From assembly GCF_014651615.1 (NCBI RefSeq), contig NZ_BMXF01000004.1, forward strand, positions 434,001 to 498,000: a stretch of 64,000 nt of DNA, written 5' to 3'. Position 1 is the stretch's first letter, and each line of letters begins with the position of its first letter. Position numbers and translations under genes: made by a program. The notes beneath the pieces were generated by a model. The model did not search any database. It had not been told where the DNA came from and worked only from the letters and a program-made list of their open reading frames with translations. This document shows, one piece after another, positions 28,299-36,639 of the stretch. The DNA comes from Persicitalea jodogahamensis. Its GTDB lineage: Bacteria > Bacteroidota > Bacteroidia > Cytophagales > Spirosomataceae.

Positions 28299-29309
28299 CT
28301 AAATTCCGCCAATTCCCAGAACCTGCTGATTAACTTTTTCGAGCCATAATCGCTGCCCAGAACAGGACCAGTGCGAGTCACCAGTCAGGTAAGCGCCTGA
28401 ACCCACATTCATGAATTCATGGAGAATCTGAACTGATGGCACGTCAAGTTCAGGGTGCTGACTGATTCTTTCAATGATGTGGTTATAGGCGCCGTAGTTG
28501 GGCATAAGTACGGTTGCTTTGTTGGGAATAACTGAGAACCAAACCTGGTCGAAACCCATGTTTTTTAATAGCATTTCATCATAATTGATGACAACCACCA
28601 AAGAGTCGACCTCTGAGTCAGGCACCGTATTGTAAGAAGAATTGATCAGCGTGCTGTCGGTGTCCTCATAGTAGGCCAAAGTACTGCCATCGCCTGAGAG
28701 GGTTACCTTAGGATCGGTACGATCAAAAAACCTTTGGTTAATCCAGCTTTTTAACTCTTTGAACCTAAGTATTGGGTCAAACTGGAATAGAATAGTGTTC
28801 AACCGATCTTCCACGCCATCGGATGCAAACATGCGGTCGAGCCGGTGCATAAAACGTTCATCACCTGGTAGTTGGATAAAAGTCGACGAATCAGGAATGA
28901 GGTTGGAAATGGGCGTACCAAAATGCGGACGGACATTTCGTTCAACCGATTCGAGCAAAATGATATTGGTGAAAGCCGTGTCAAGTTTGAAATGCAGGTT
29001 TTCGCCCCAATGCGCCCAATAATATCGGGTAACTGCAAAATCAGAAGAGTCAACTCTCTGCCTTTCTGTAAAACTATCGCCAATAAGGTAAAAGGCAATT
29101 TTTTGCCTTGGCTCCGGGAGTGTAATCCCCGGACACTCCTGCTTCGGATCCCTGAATTCTGCTAAGTTGGAAAGGCGATACAAATCCCCATACCGATAGT
29201 CGTCGGGGATGATTTCATTCTTGTAAAGTGTGAAAAGTATTTCATTGCTGCATCCGGCCAGCCAGATCAGCCCGAAAATCAGCAAAACTATGACGCGAAG
29301 AATTTTCAT
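28299..29309 (-). CDS. SGNH-hydrolase-like lipoprotein (AlgX/AlgJ-type active site)
   Basis: 336 residues. Lipobox LAGC (Cys20). The serine block YLIGDSFTE lies near residue 75 and a matching DSHWSCSGQRLW block near residue 317, the Ser and Asp/His elements of SGNH esterases and acyltransferases; the DxHW form recalls AlgX and AlgJ, which move acetyl groups on exopolysaccharides in the periplasm. Three bases after the 888-residue gene, so strongly coupled. Role in acetylating or deacetylating a surface glycan is inferred. Confidence 0.65.
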   Translation of the reverse strand: MKILRVIVLLIFGLIWLAGCSNEILFTLYKNEIIPDDYRYGDLYRLSNLAEFRDPKQECPGITLPEPRQKIAFYLIGDSFTERQRVDSSDFAVTRYYWAHWGENLHFKLDTAFTNIILLESVERNVRPHFGTPISNLIPDSSTFIQLPGDERFMHRLDRMFASDGVEDRLNTILFQFDPILRFKELKSWINQRFFDRTDPKVTLSGDGSTLAYYEDTDSTLINSSYNTVPDSEVDSLVVVINYDEMLLKNMGFDQVWFSVIPNKATVLMPNYGAYNHIIERISQHPELDVPSVQILHEFMNVGSGAYLTGDSHWSCSGQRLWLEKVNQQVLGIGGI

Positions 29310-29312
29310 CTA

Positions 29313-31979
29313 TCAACGTATTTTAATGGTCCAGGCCTTGTATTTCCCGGCTTCCCGGGCGAAGATAAATATTTTGTAATAGGAAGGCTGGTAGGATATT
29401 CTGACTGGCAGATCGGAGGGGATAGGTTTGTCGCCCAGACGGCGTCCCGTCAGATCAAATATGGAGGTGTAACCGCCCGAGCTGATGGAGATAAAGCGAT
29501 TGTCGACCCCAAAATAATGGTATTGTAAGACTGAATTAGGCGCGATGTTTTCAATTTCGAATAATTCGCTTCCGTTCTGGTCCAGAATAGCTGCCTTGGT
29601 ATTTGATATTCGCAATAAAAGCCAATCCAGGGAGTTTTGATCAAACAGGGTGCTAAACCGTGAGGAGGATTCTGGCCGGTATAGTTGCCGGCGTTCAAGT
29701 ACTTTCCCCCCAAGGTCGGCCCGGAGCAACTCCCCAAGAGTGCTTACACCTACCAACTCAGGTTGGCCGGTGGCGGCATTTTGCGACCAGGAGAAGGCAC
29801 TGGATATCCGGGTAAGCATATCCACAGGAAACCCGGGACGTATGGAGCCGTCTTCTTTGATCAAATAAATCAGACCATTGTCCTGGGTAACAATCAGCGA
29901 CCGGCTACCCAACTGATTCAACGATACGAGGGGTAGTTTCAAACCCGAAAAACTCTTGAATCTATTGATCTTGATGGGTACTTTACCGGCACTTTCCCAC
30001 AAGAAAATATTCTCCGCGGCATCGATTACCACAAACCGGCTGCTGCCCTCACTACCCCCTTCAATTCGAATCAACCTACTGATGTCCTGCCCGGAGGGTA
30101 TTCCAATTCGTATCGGTGTCACTAAGCCATTATCATCTTCGTCAATCGCGTACAGACTGTTAGCCGTGGCCAGAATGAGTTGTTGACGCCCGATATTCAG
30201 GAAGTCCACTCTCAGTGGGGCATCGACCAAAGGCCCATCCAGCAGGGTGATCGGGAGCGTTTTATCATATCCCGGATTGGGACGAAGCAACTGATGTTTC
30301 TCATCGGTCAATAATAATTGAGATGCACCCGCGTCCTGGTTCTGTGATATGGCTATCAGGCCTTGATTCCCTTCTGCCCACTCAATCTCTCCGGCCAGAA
30401 AAGTCCGGTTAAGTACCTTGCCGGACGTGCGTCGTTTTTTGGGTAAAATTGATATTTTTGGAACGACGATCCGCCCGTCGAGCACACTCTCAAAAAGGAT
30501 ACTTTCGACATTGTCGGAAAATATACCTCCGGCGTTGGACGTGGTCCCCATCTTACGTAAACTAGCTACCATCGAAACCTGAGCTGGTAGCTGCCGGGAT
30601 ATAAAAATGCTATCGAGTTCAGGAGATTGCTGCCAGGTGATACGATTCTCGAAGTCAGAAATGTAATTCCGTAGCCCCTGCGAGCTATTGCTCAGCACAA
30701 GGTAAGGCGCCACGTAGGTTATGTAGGATCTCGGGAATCCGCCGAACATCGGGCCGTAAAGCGCCGCCGGAAGTTCCGCGATCGGAACGGAGAAAAGGTC
30801 ATAACCCTGGTATTTGTCAAGCGACACGTTCGATTCGTTGGTAGAGAGCCTGGCTAATTTGGTAAGTACCCCCTTCAACTTTTCATAATTACTGTATTCA
30901 ATCAGGGCAATTTTCCCGTCCGTAATGCTATTATTGCCCTCAATCTGACAAAGTATCAGTTCGGAACCCACGTTATTGACAAGTACCTGCCGCTCGTTAC
31001 CAATATGATATTTTAATTTATCCCAGGCAGGTGAGGATTGATCGTCGTGCCAGTCTTCAAAGTTTTCCTTGAAATCCAGACTATCTCCGCTCGCTATCCG
31101 ATAGAACATGGAAGTTTTCTGAGAGATAAACCGATGGCTCCGAAAAGCCTTTCCTTTCTGCCCGTTCAATATTTCATTAAGGTAACTAGTTCCTGTTTTT
31201 CCTCCTCCTGATTCGAATATGGCTCTGGAATCATTGTTCTCGACCAAGTGAAAATCCTGTAATGCCGGAAGTAGTTTATAGTATTCAGAGATGGCGGGCT
31301 GGGACGAGAGGGAGTTGGAAAGCAAATTTTTCCAGATTGTACTTTTCAGGTATAGATTCATTCCATAACCGGAATCGTCCGCTTTTTGAAATTCCGCTTC
31401 AAGCGGAAACTGGCTTACGGATTCACTCGTCCGCCGAACTACATCCTCGATCAAATCGCCGTACTGACTTACTATCAGGTAGTTGTCCTTGATTATGTAA
31501 GAGCAGACGGGCTTGGAGTTAAGGTCGTTAATATCGGTAATGCTTTCTCCCTGATACGAATGTCGAAGTACCCTGACATCCTGGCGATTTGGCTTGGACC
31601 ACCAGTTCACCTCCATCTCGTTTGCCAGCGGAACATACAGTATCAAGCCAAACCCCGAGGATGTTCGGGGATGGTACGAATAGGTAAGGTTTTTTTTTCG
31701 AAGGGTCCGTTCGAAAACCCGCTCATCGGGCGTTATCCAAAGCAGAAGGGATAGACTCCCCCCAGCCTCGTTGACCAAAGGGAACTGTTTGACGTTGATG
31801 GCTGATTCGGTGACCAGGAAAGTAGAATCCTGCAGACGGTTGCTGGTGATCACGGCCGAAGCATTGGCCGGAATATATTTCCATGCGGCCAGCGAACGCC
31901 CGTCCCTCATTAAAAAATAGGTAGCCACCGCCAGAATGGCGACTATTAAAACCGGGATCGCAAGTTTTTTCAGAGGCAA
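29313..31979 (-). CDS. Large membrane-anchored protein with DUF3352-like and propeller-like regions
   Basis: 888 residues. One N-terminal membrane helix (about residues 5-24). The first half resembles the DUF3352 style (AAWKYIPANASAVI, later LVLSNSSQGLRNYI), the second half (from about residue 560) shows repeated short beta units ending in Asp/Gly turns such as ANSLYAIDEDDNGLV and QDNGLIYLIKEDGSIRPGFP, as in beta propellers. Family not recognised with certainty. Followed at three bases by the SGNH lipoprotein; probably periplasmic or exposed. No catalytic motif seen. Confidence 0.6.
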   Translation of the reverse strand: MPLKKLAIPVLIVAILAVATYFLMRDGRSLAAWKYIPANASAVITSNRLQDSTFLVTESAINVKQFPLVNEAGGSLSLLLWITPDERVFERTLRKKNLTYSYHPRTSSGFGLILYVPLANEMEVNWWSKPNRQDVRVLRHSYQGESITDINDLNSKPVCSYIIKDNYLIVSQYGDLIEDVVRRTSESVSQFPLEAEFQKADDSGYGMNLYLKSTIWKNLLSNSLSSQPAISEYYKLLPALQDFHLVENNDSRAIFESGGGKTGTSYLNEILNGQKGKAFRSHRFISQKTSMFYRIASGDSLDFKENFEDWHDDQSSPAWDKLKYHIGNERQVLVNNVGSELILCQIEGNNSITDGKIALIEYSNYEKLKGVLTKLARLSTNESNVSLDKYQGYDLFSVPIAELPAALYGPMFGGFPRSYITYVAPYLVLSNSSQGLRNYISDFENRITWQQSPELDSIFISRQLPAQVSMVASLRKMGTTSNAGGIFSDNVESILFESVLDGRIVVPKISILPKKRRTSGKVLNRTFLAGEIEWAEGNQGLIAISQNQDAGASQLLLTDEKHQLLRPNPGYDKTLPITLLDGPLVDAPLRVDFLNIGRQQLILATANSLYAIDEDDNGLVTPIRIGIPSGQDISRLIRIEGGSEGSSRFVVIDAAENIFLWESAGKVPIKINRFKSFSGLKLPLVSLNQLGSRSLIVTQDNGLIYLIKEDGSIRPGFPVDMLTRISSAFSWSQNAATGQPELVGVSTLGELLRADLGGKVLERRQLYRPESSSRFSTLFDQNSLDWLLLRISNTKAAILDQNGSELFEIENIAPNSVLQYHYFGVDNRFISISSGGYTSIFDLTGRRLGDKPIPSDLPVRISYQPSYYKIFIFAREAGKYKAWTIKIR

Positions 31980-32012
31980 AGTTTATAAGGTATTCTGAAT
32001 AATGTAGCTTAG

Positions 32013-32750
32013 TTAGTGCCGAAGCGCTTTTACCTTATCGTTTAATTCAATACGAAAGCGGAGAAGTTCACGAAAACTTCGCACGCAGACTTTCCAAAGA
32101 TTCCATTTTACGATCGAGACCTCACCCGTTTCACGATCTTTGTGCGTGATGGGTATATCATACAGCTTCTCGCCGGATTTCTTAGCCATCACCGCCAGGA
32201 AAATATTAGGGGCAAAAGGCTCAGGGTCGGGTAGTTGCTGTAATAATTTTTTCAGGAAATTACCCTCGATCAATCGGAATGGAATGTTACTGTCCAGAAT
32301 GTAGGTGCCGTACACAGTGGAAATCGTTCCGCGAAGTACTCTCGTGATGAACAGCCGGACCGTAGCGTCGTGGCGGATTTCACGGTAACCCAGAATGAAC
32401 CTGGACTCATTCCGTTTTTCCCAGAGCTTGTCAAAATCGTCGGTAATGAACTGATCATCGCTATCCGTCTGGAAGACATGTTGGGAGTTCAGCGCCACCG
32501 CTTTCTTATATCCATTGACCACGGCATTGCCGTGCCCCCCATTGGGTTGATTAACGACTGTAAGCCTTGTATTGCTTACTGCCATCTTGGTCAGGAGTTC
32601 TCCAGTGCTGTCCTTGGAGCCGTCGTTAATGACGATCAGGGTCGTCTCATCGTTCGGAAATTTATTTTTCAGGAAATCCGTCCAGTTTGCCACGACTTTC
32701 TCGATGCAGTCGGCTTCGTTGTAGGCGGGCATTACAATGCTTAGTAACAA
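32013..32750 (-). CDS. GT2 glycosyltransferase (dolichol-phosphate-mannose-synthase-like)
   Basis: 245 residues, one GT-A domain: LSIVMPAYNEADCIEKV at the start, VINDGSKDST, QTDSDDQFI (DxD-type metal site near residue 95) and no membrane helix. Similar enzymes transfer a sugar from a nucleotide donor to a polyprenyl phosphate. It heads the 27.7-32.8 kb minus-strand run, 33 bases before the 888-residue gene. Confidence 0.83.
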   Translation of the reverse strand: MLLSIVMPAYNEADCIEKVVANWTDFLKNKFPNDETTLIVINDGSKDSTGELLTKMAVSNTRLTVVNQPNGGHGNAVVNGYKKAVALNSQHVFQTDSDDQFITDDFDKLWEKRNESRFILGYREIRHDATVRLFITRVLRGTISTVYGTYILDSNIPFRLIEGNFLKKLLQQLPDPEPFAPNIFLAVMAKKSGEKLYDIPITHKDRETGEVSIVKWNLWKVCVRSFRELLRFRIELNDKVKALRH

Positions 32751-32883
32751 GGTATTGGTGGTTTGTTTAGTTGGTAAGTTTTTTGAGATGAGACGGAGCG
32801 TTTCCTTCTACGATTCATAGTCTGTTTACTGGAAACTCACTAGTGAAAAAGTGCCTCAGCTTTGTGCTTTTATAATAGCTCTG

Positions 32884-32891
32884 CAAAATTA
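32884..32891 (-). promoter_or_regulatory. Putative -7 element (TAATTTTG) for the GT2-led operon
   Basis: Exact TAnnTTTG on the minus strand about 130 bases before the GT2 start; no clear -33 box. Confidence 0.35.
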
Positions 32892-32918
32892 GGGAAATAG
32901 ATTCAGGTTCCCGCATCC

Positions 32919-34031
32919 TTAGCGTGCGTAACGGTCTTTCAGGTTATTGATGGGTTTTTCAACAAACTGCCAGGATAGGGCAGCCAGCAATGCGGTAAGC
33001 AAAAAGAAAAAGGCCATTTGGAAGGCCAGAGTATCTGCCACAGCCGGTATCCATTGTTGAAATTTATTCAGCAACCGCAGGGTAGGGTGCCCTGGCTGAG
33101 TGTGAAAATGATTATAGACAAAGTTGTGATACAGGTACATTCCGTAACTGATCTTGCCCAGATAATTGCTTACCGGATTTTCCAGAAACCACTTCATGAA
33201 TCCTCCGAACCCCAACACTGCCTTTCCGATCAGGAAGGCACAGAATACGGAACTTACAAAACGGTCGACGACGTCGTTGGCTATGTTATGGAGTTCGACC
33301 TGAGATTTTGACCAAAAGACCACCAGAATCCAGGCGGCCAATCCGACCACAATCCAAATCGGATTGATGAATATTCTGGTGAAGAGTTCCGGACGCCTCA
33401 ATTGCGCCCAGGCCATCAGGCCTCCCAGCCCGAAAGAATCAAGGCACATGGGCATTGACACGTAATTGACCATCCATTCGTAACCAGCCAGATAGAAATA
33501 CAGGCGTAAGGCCACGCTCAGGATAACCATGGTGACCAGACTGGTCAATAACCATTTTCGTGGAACCAGAAATATTAAAAACGGAAAGAAAATATAGAAT
33601 TGTTCTTCCACCGCCAACGACCAGAAGTGGTCAATGACACCCATCCAATGCTGGTTGAATGCAATATAGATATTGGTGGCGTACAGCAAACACCAGCCAA
33701 TGGTGTCCCGAACCGGAGGTACGTCCAGCGCGAAAAGTACGGCGACTGTAAGGTAGTAGATTGGAAAAATGCGGAGCGTCCGCCGAATGAAAAACTTGCG
33801 GAGGTACTTTCCCATGCCGCCCTCCTGTCCTTCGTTCTTCTCACGGCTTACCATCAAAATTCTGGTGATCAGAAAGCCGCTCAGGACAAAAAACAACGTT
33901 ACGCCCAGTGGCCCATAGGGTACCACATTAAACTCCGCCAGCCAATGGTCCACCAGAACCAGCGCGACTGCAACAAAGCGAAGGCCGTCCAGCTGAATGA
34001 GGTATCCTGTGTTAGTTGCGCGCGTTTTCAC
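32919..34031 (-). CDS. Acyltransferase 3 family membrane protein (OafA/YrhL-like)
   Basis: 370 residues, about ten membrane helices. Family signs: QLDGLRFVAVALVLVDHW near the start (His in the catalytic region), VLSGFLITRIL, and SLAVEEQFYIFFP near residue 140. Such enzymes O-acylate surface sugars. Last gene of the transketolase operon; overlaps the preceding gene by four bases. Confidence 0.9.
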   Translation of the reverse strand: MKTRATNTGYLIQLDGLRFVAVALVLVDHWLAEFNVVPYGPLGVTLFFVLSGFLITRILMVSREKNEGQEGGMGKYLRKFFIRRTLRIFPIYYLTVAVLFALDVPPVRDTIGWCLLYATNIYIAFNQHWMGVIDHFWSLAVEEQFYIFFPFLIFLVPRKWLLTSLVTMVILSVALRLYFYLAGYEWMVNYVSMPMCLDSFGLGGLMAWAQLRRPELFTRIFINPIWIVVGLAAWILVVFWSKSQVELHNIANDVVDRFVSSVFCAFLIGKAVLGFGGFMKWFLENPVSNYLGKISYGMYLYHNFVYNHFHTQPGHPTLRLLNKFQQWIPAVADTLAFQMAFFFLLTALLAALSWQFVEKPINNLKDRYAR

Positions 34032-35722
34032 CAGTTTGTTTGAATACTTTTTCCCTCAACCTGCAGGGTGGTGACAGAATCTTTTCCCATCAGAATCCCG
34101 ACGCGCTCACCTTGCTTCCATAGTAAGCCAAGTGCGTAGCGGCCCTTGGCTACTTCCGAGAAAGGTATTTCGGCGAAAAAGCCGGGTGAGAAATAGGTCT
34201 GGTGCAGGAAGAGTTGTTTACGGTTTGTATTTCGGCGGCGCAGGGCAGGGTAGAGGTAATACCTTTCTGACGAGCTAAGCACAAAATATACTCCGCTATC
34301 CTGTAGACGCTGGCTGGAATAGTTGGAATTGCTTATTTCGATAGCCTGTGAGGTTGGCTCAATGGTAGTGGATTGAGCCAAGCCCGTCAGTCCGGCTGTG
34401 CTGCCCGCAAAGGATTGGCGGGAAGCGGTGCTAATCAAGGGTAATAAATCATCATAAAAGACAGGGGCATTCTCCACCAATTTTCCAGCCAGCGTCGTGT
34501 CTGCGGGCGCCGAGAGCGTGCGATCCGGAAAAGTCCAGTTAAAGCGTTGGGTAGTTTGGTACTTGCGGAGATTGTAAGCATCCACCAGATGATAATGATA
34601 GCTGAAAATGGAATAAAGGGCATTCAGGAATACTATTCCAGAAACGTATGGCGAGAGGAAACTACCGCGAATAGGAATGACCACATAAAGATAGGCGACC
34701 AATAAGAGCAGGAAAGAGTAAATTTTGTACCGGCTGGTGAGCAAACCCTCCAGACCAAATCCAACCCGCGAATAAACGACGATCAACGCGGTGCCTAATA
34801 CAAAAAGGATGACACCCAGGCAAAAAAGATCGGTGATTTTAGCAAAATCATATTCGTAGCGGTTTCGGACCAGGCTAAAAACTGTCGCAAATCCTATGGA
34901 AACGGCAACCAGGAACAGGATCGCTCCCAAAATCAAGCACGCTTGCGGATGATTTTGCACTGGAAATGCTTCGGCAAATGAGCCGAGAAAATACAAGTAC
35001 CCCTTGACGAATGACCCAACGCCGAAATGGGTATCCGGATTAGCTGGCGACCGTTGAAAGTTAAAAAAATAGACTGTCACATAGCCTGCGCTCACGGCCA
35101 GCCAAACGACAAGGCGCCGCCAACGCGGGGCCAACAAGAGTAAAACAGAACCGATAGGGAGGACCAAAAGGCCGTTACCGCTCGTGAGGCAGGCCAGGGC
35201 GGCCAGTACCAGGGAAAGTAGGAATGGTCCCCGCCGCCTCGAAATGCTGCAATACAGAGCCCAGACTGAAAACACAACTACCCCGAAATTCTGGACTGCT
35301 GCCATACCCCAATACATATTCTCGTAATGGGAAAGCGTAAGCCAGATGAACGGAATGGGGATCAGCGTATAAAATGGCTTATTGTTGTTTTTTAAAACTA
35401 CCCACCAAAGCGCGATCATTCCCACCAGAATGATGTTGCCGTAAAGCATTAACCGCTTGAAGTTAAGAGCGCCGAAGATCTCAAAATCCAGCAGGGCGAT
35501 AAAGCGAGTAATTGTAATGCGGTGTTCGTTATGCTGACGGAAAAGAGCCTGCACCTTACCTGAAAAATCAGGGGCCTGCAGGTATTCGAGCAGAAATGCT
35601 TTTAAGGCATGGTCATCCCATTTCGGAATGTTGATCGCATAGTACTCCCATACCCAGAAAAAAATTCCAACCGGGATGAGCAACGTCAGGCTAACGAGAA
35701 ATTGGGAAGCCCGCTGGCTCAT
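34028..35722 (-). CDS. Polytopic membrane protein of a glycan operon, GT-C-like
   Basis: 564 residues with about ten hydrophobic segments in the first 380 residues and a soluble C-terminal part. The first loop has IPKWDDHALKAFLLEY, an acidic pair after helix 1 of the sort that GT-C glycosyltransferases use; then HRITITRF. I do not recognise the exact family. Four-base overlaps at both ends tie it to the transketolase subunit and the acyltransferase. A polyprenyl-sugar-dependent transferase is the best guess. Confidence 0.6.
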   Translation of the reverse strand: MSQRASQFLVSLTLLIPVGIFFWVWEYYAINIPKWDDHALKAFLLEYLQAPDFSGKVQALFRQHNEHRITITRFIALLDFEIFGALNFKRLMLYGNIILVGMIALWWVVLKNNNKPFYTLIPIPFIWLTLSHYENMYWGMAAVQNFGVVVFSVWALYCSISRRRGPFLLSLVLAALACLTSGNGLLVLPIGSVLLLLAPRWRRLVVWLAVSAGYVTVYFFNFQRSPANPDTHFGVGSFVKGYLYFLGSFAEAFPVQNHPQACLILGAILFLVAVSIGFATVFSLVRNRYEYDFAKITDLFCLGVILFVLGTALIVVYSRVGFGLEGLLTSRYKIYSFLLLLVAYLYVVIPIRGSFLSPYVSGIVFLNALYSIFSYHYHLVDAYNLRKYQTTQRFNWTFPDRTLSAPADTTLAGKLVENAPVFYDDLLPLISTASRQSFAGSTAGLTGLAQSTTIEPTSQAIEISNSNYSSQRLQDSGVYFVLSSSERYYLYPALRRRNTNRKQLFLHQTYFSPGFFAEIPFSEVAKGRYALGLLWKQGERVGILMGKDSVTTLQVEGKSIQTNW

Positions 35723-36639
35723 ACACGCTGTGGTAAGTTGAGAAGAACAGTCTCGATGCTTTCGGCATCGAGGTGCGCGTTTTTTTGGTGGAACTGCTGG
35801 CTGCCGTATTTGTGGTCAGGGTACCCTTCTGCCCGTAAGCTGACAAACGTTTCGGGCCGGATACCGTTCTCTAGCAACTGCACTGAGAGTTGCTGGGCCA
35901 ATCCACCCGTACTGACGTGCTCTTCGGCAATAACAATTTGGGAGCAGTTGTGAAGGATTTTCCGCACGTCCTCAGGCATGGTAAGTGGGAAAGTGTTGGC
36001 AGCCAATACTGTGACATGTCTGCTCAAATCCTCATTGCCCGTTACCGCCATCAGAGCATTATTAGTGATGGGGCCAAGGGTGACCACCGCAGTCTCTGCC
36101 CCCTCCGAATGATGAACGATATTGAATGAGCCCGATTGGTGGCTGTTTTCCGGTGTCAGTTTTCCGGCTCCAAGTCGCAGGTAGGCCGGACGAGCAGTAG
36201 ACGATATATTTTTTACTATCGTGTCAATTTCATCAGAAAATGCAGGGACGTAGGATGTGACATTCTGCAATCCGCTGAGGCAGGCCAAATCTTCCAGAGT
36301 ATGGTGGCTGCTGCCCATGATCCCATAACCGTATCCACCGCCATTGGCAACCAGAAATACGGGCAAATTATGAAAGCAGACATCGTTGCGGAATTGTTCG
36401 AGACAGCGATAAACGATAAATGGGGCAATACTGTAACAGAAGACTTTATAGCCCTTATAAGCCATTCCAGCCGCCACACCTACCATATTTTGTTCGGCCA
36501 CGCCTGCGTTGATAAAACGCTTGCCCAGCGTTTCACGAAGGTTTTCGAAGGCATTGTATCCCAGGTCGCCGGTAATGAAAACAATGGACTCGTCCTCGGC
36601 TGCCAACTTTTCTATGGATTGCGAAAATTCTACTCTCAT
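35719..36639 (-). CDS. Transketolase, C-terminal subunit (split enzyme)
   Basis: 306 residues holding the pyrimidine-binding and C-terminal domains. NAGVAEQNMVGVAAGMA (near residue 46) contains the glutamate that activates thiamine diphosphate; GGGYGYGIMGSSHHTLEDLA supplies active-site histidines. The N-terminal half is encoded separately, on the other side of the epimerase-GT fusion. Stop overlaps the downstream start and the upstream stop by four bases each. Confidence 0.87.
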   Translation of the reverse strand: MRVEFSQSIEKLAAEDESIVFITGDLGYNAFENLRETLGKRFINAGVAEQNMVGVAAGMAYKGYKVFCYSIAPFIVYRCLEQFRNDVCFHNLPVFLVANGGGYGYGIMGSSHHTLEDLACLSGLQNVTSYVPAFSDEIDTIVKNISSTARPAYLRLGAGKLTPENSHQSGSFNIVHHSEGAETAVVTLGPITNNALMAVTGNEDLSRHVTVLAANTFPLTMPEDVRKILHNCSQIVIAEEHVSTGGLAQQLSVQLLENGIRPETFVSLRAEGYPDHKYGSQQFHQKNAHLDAESIETVLLNLPQRV

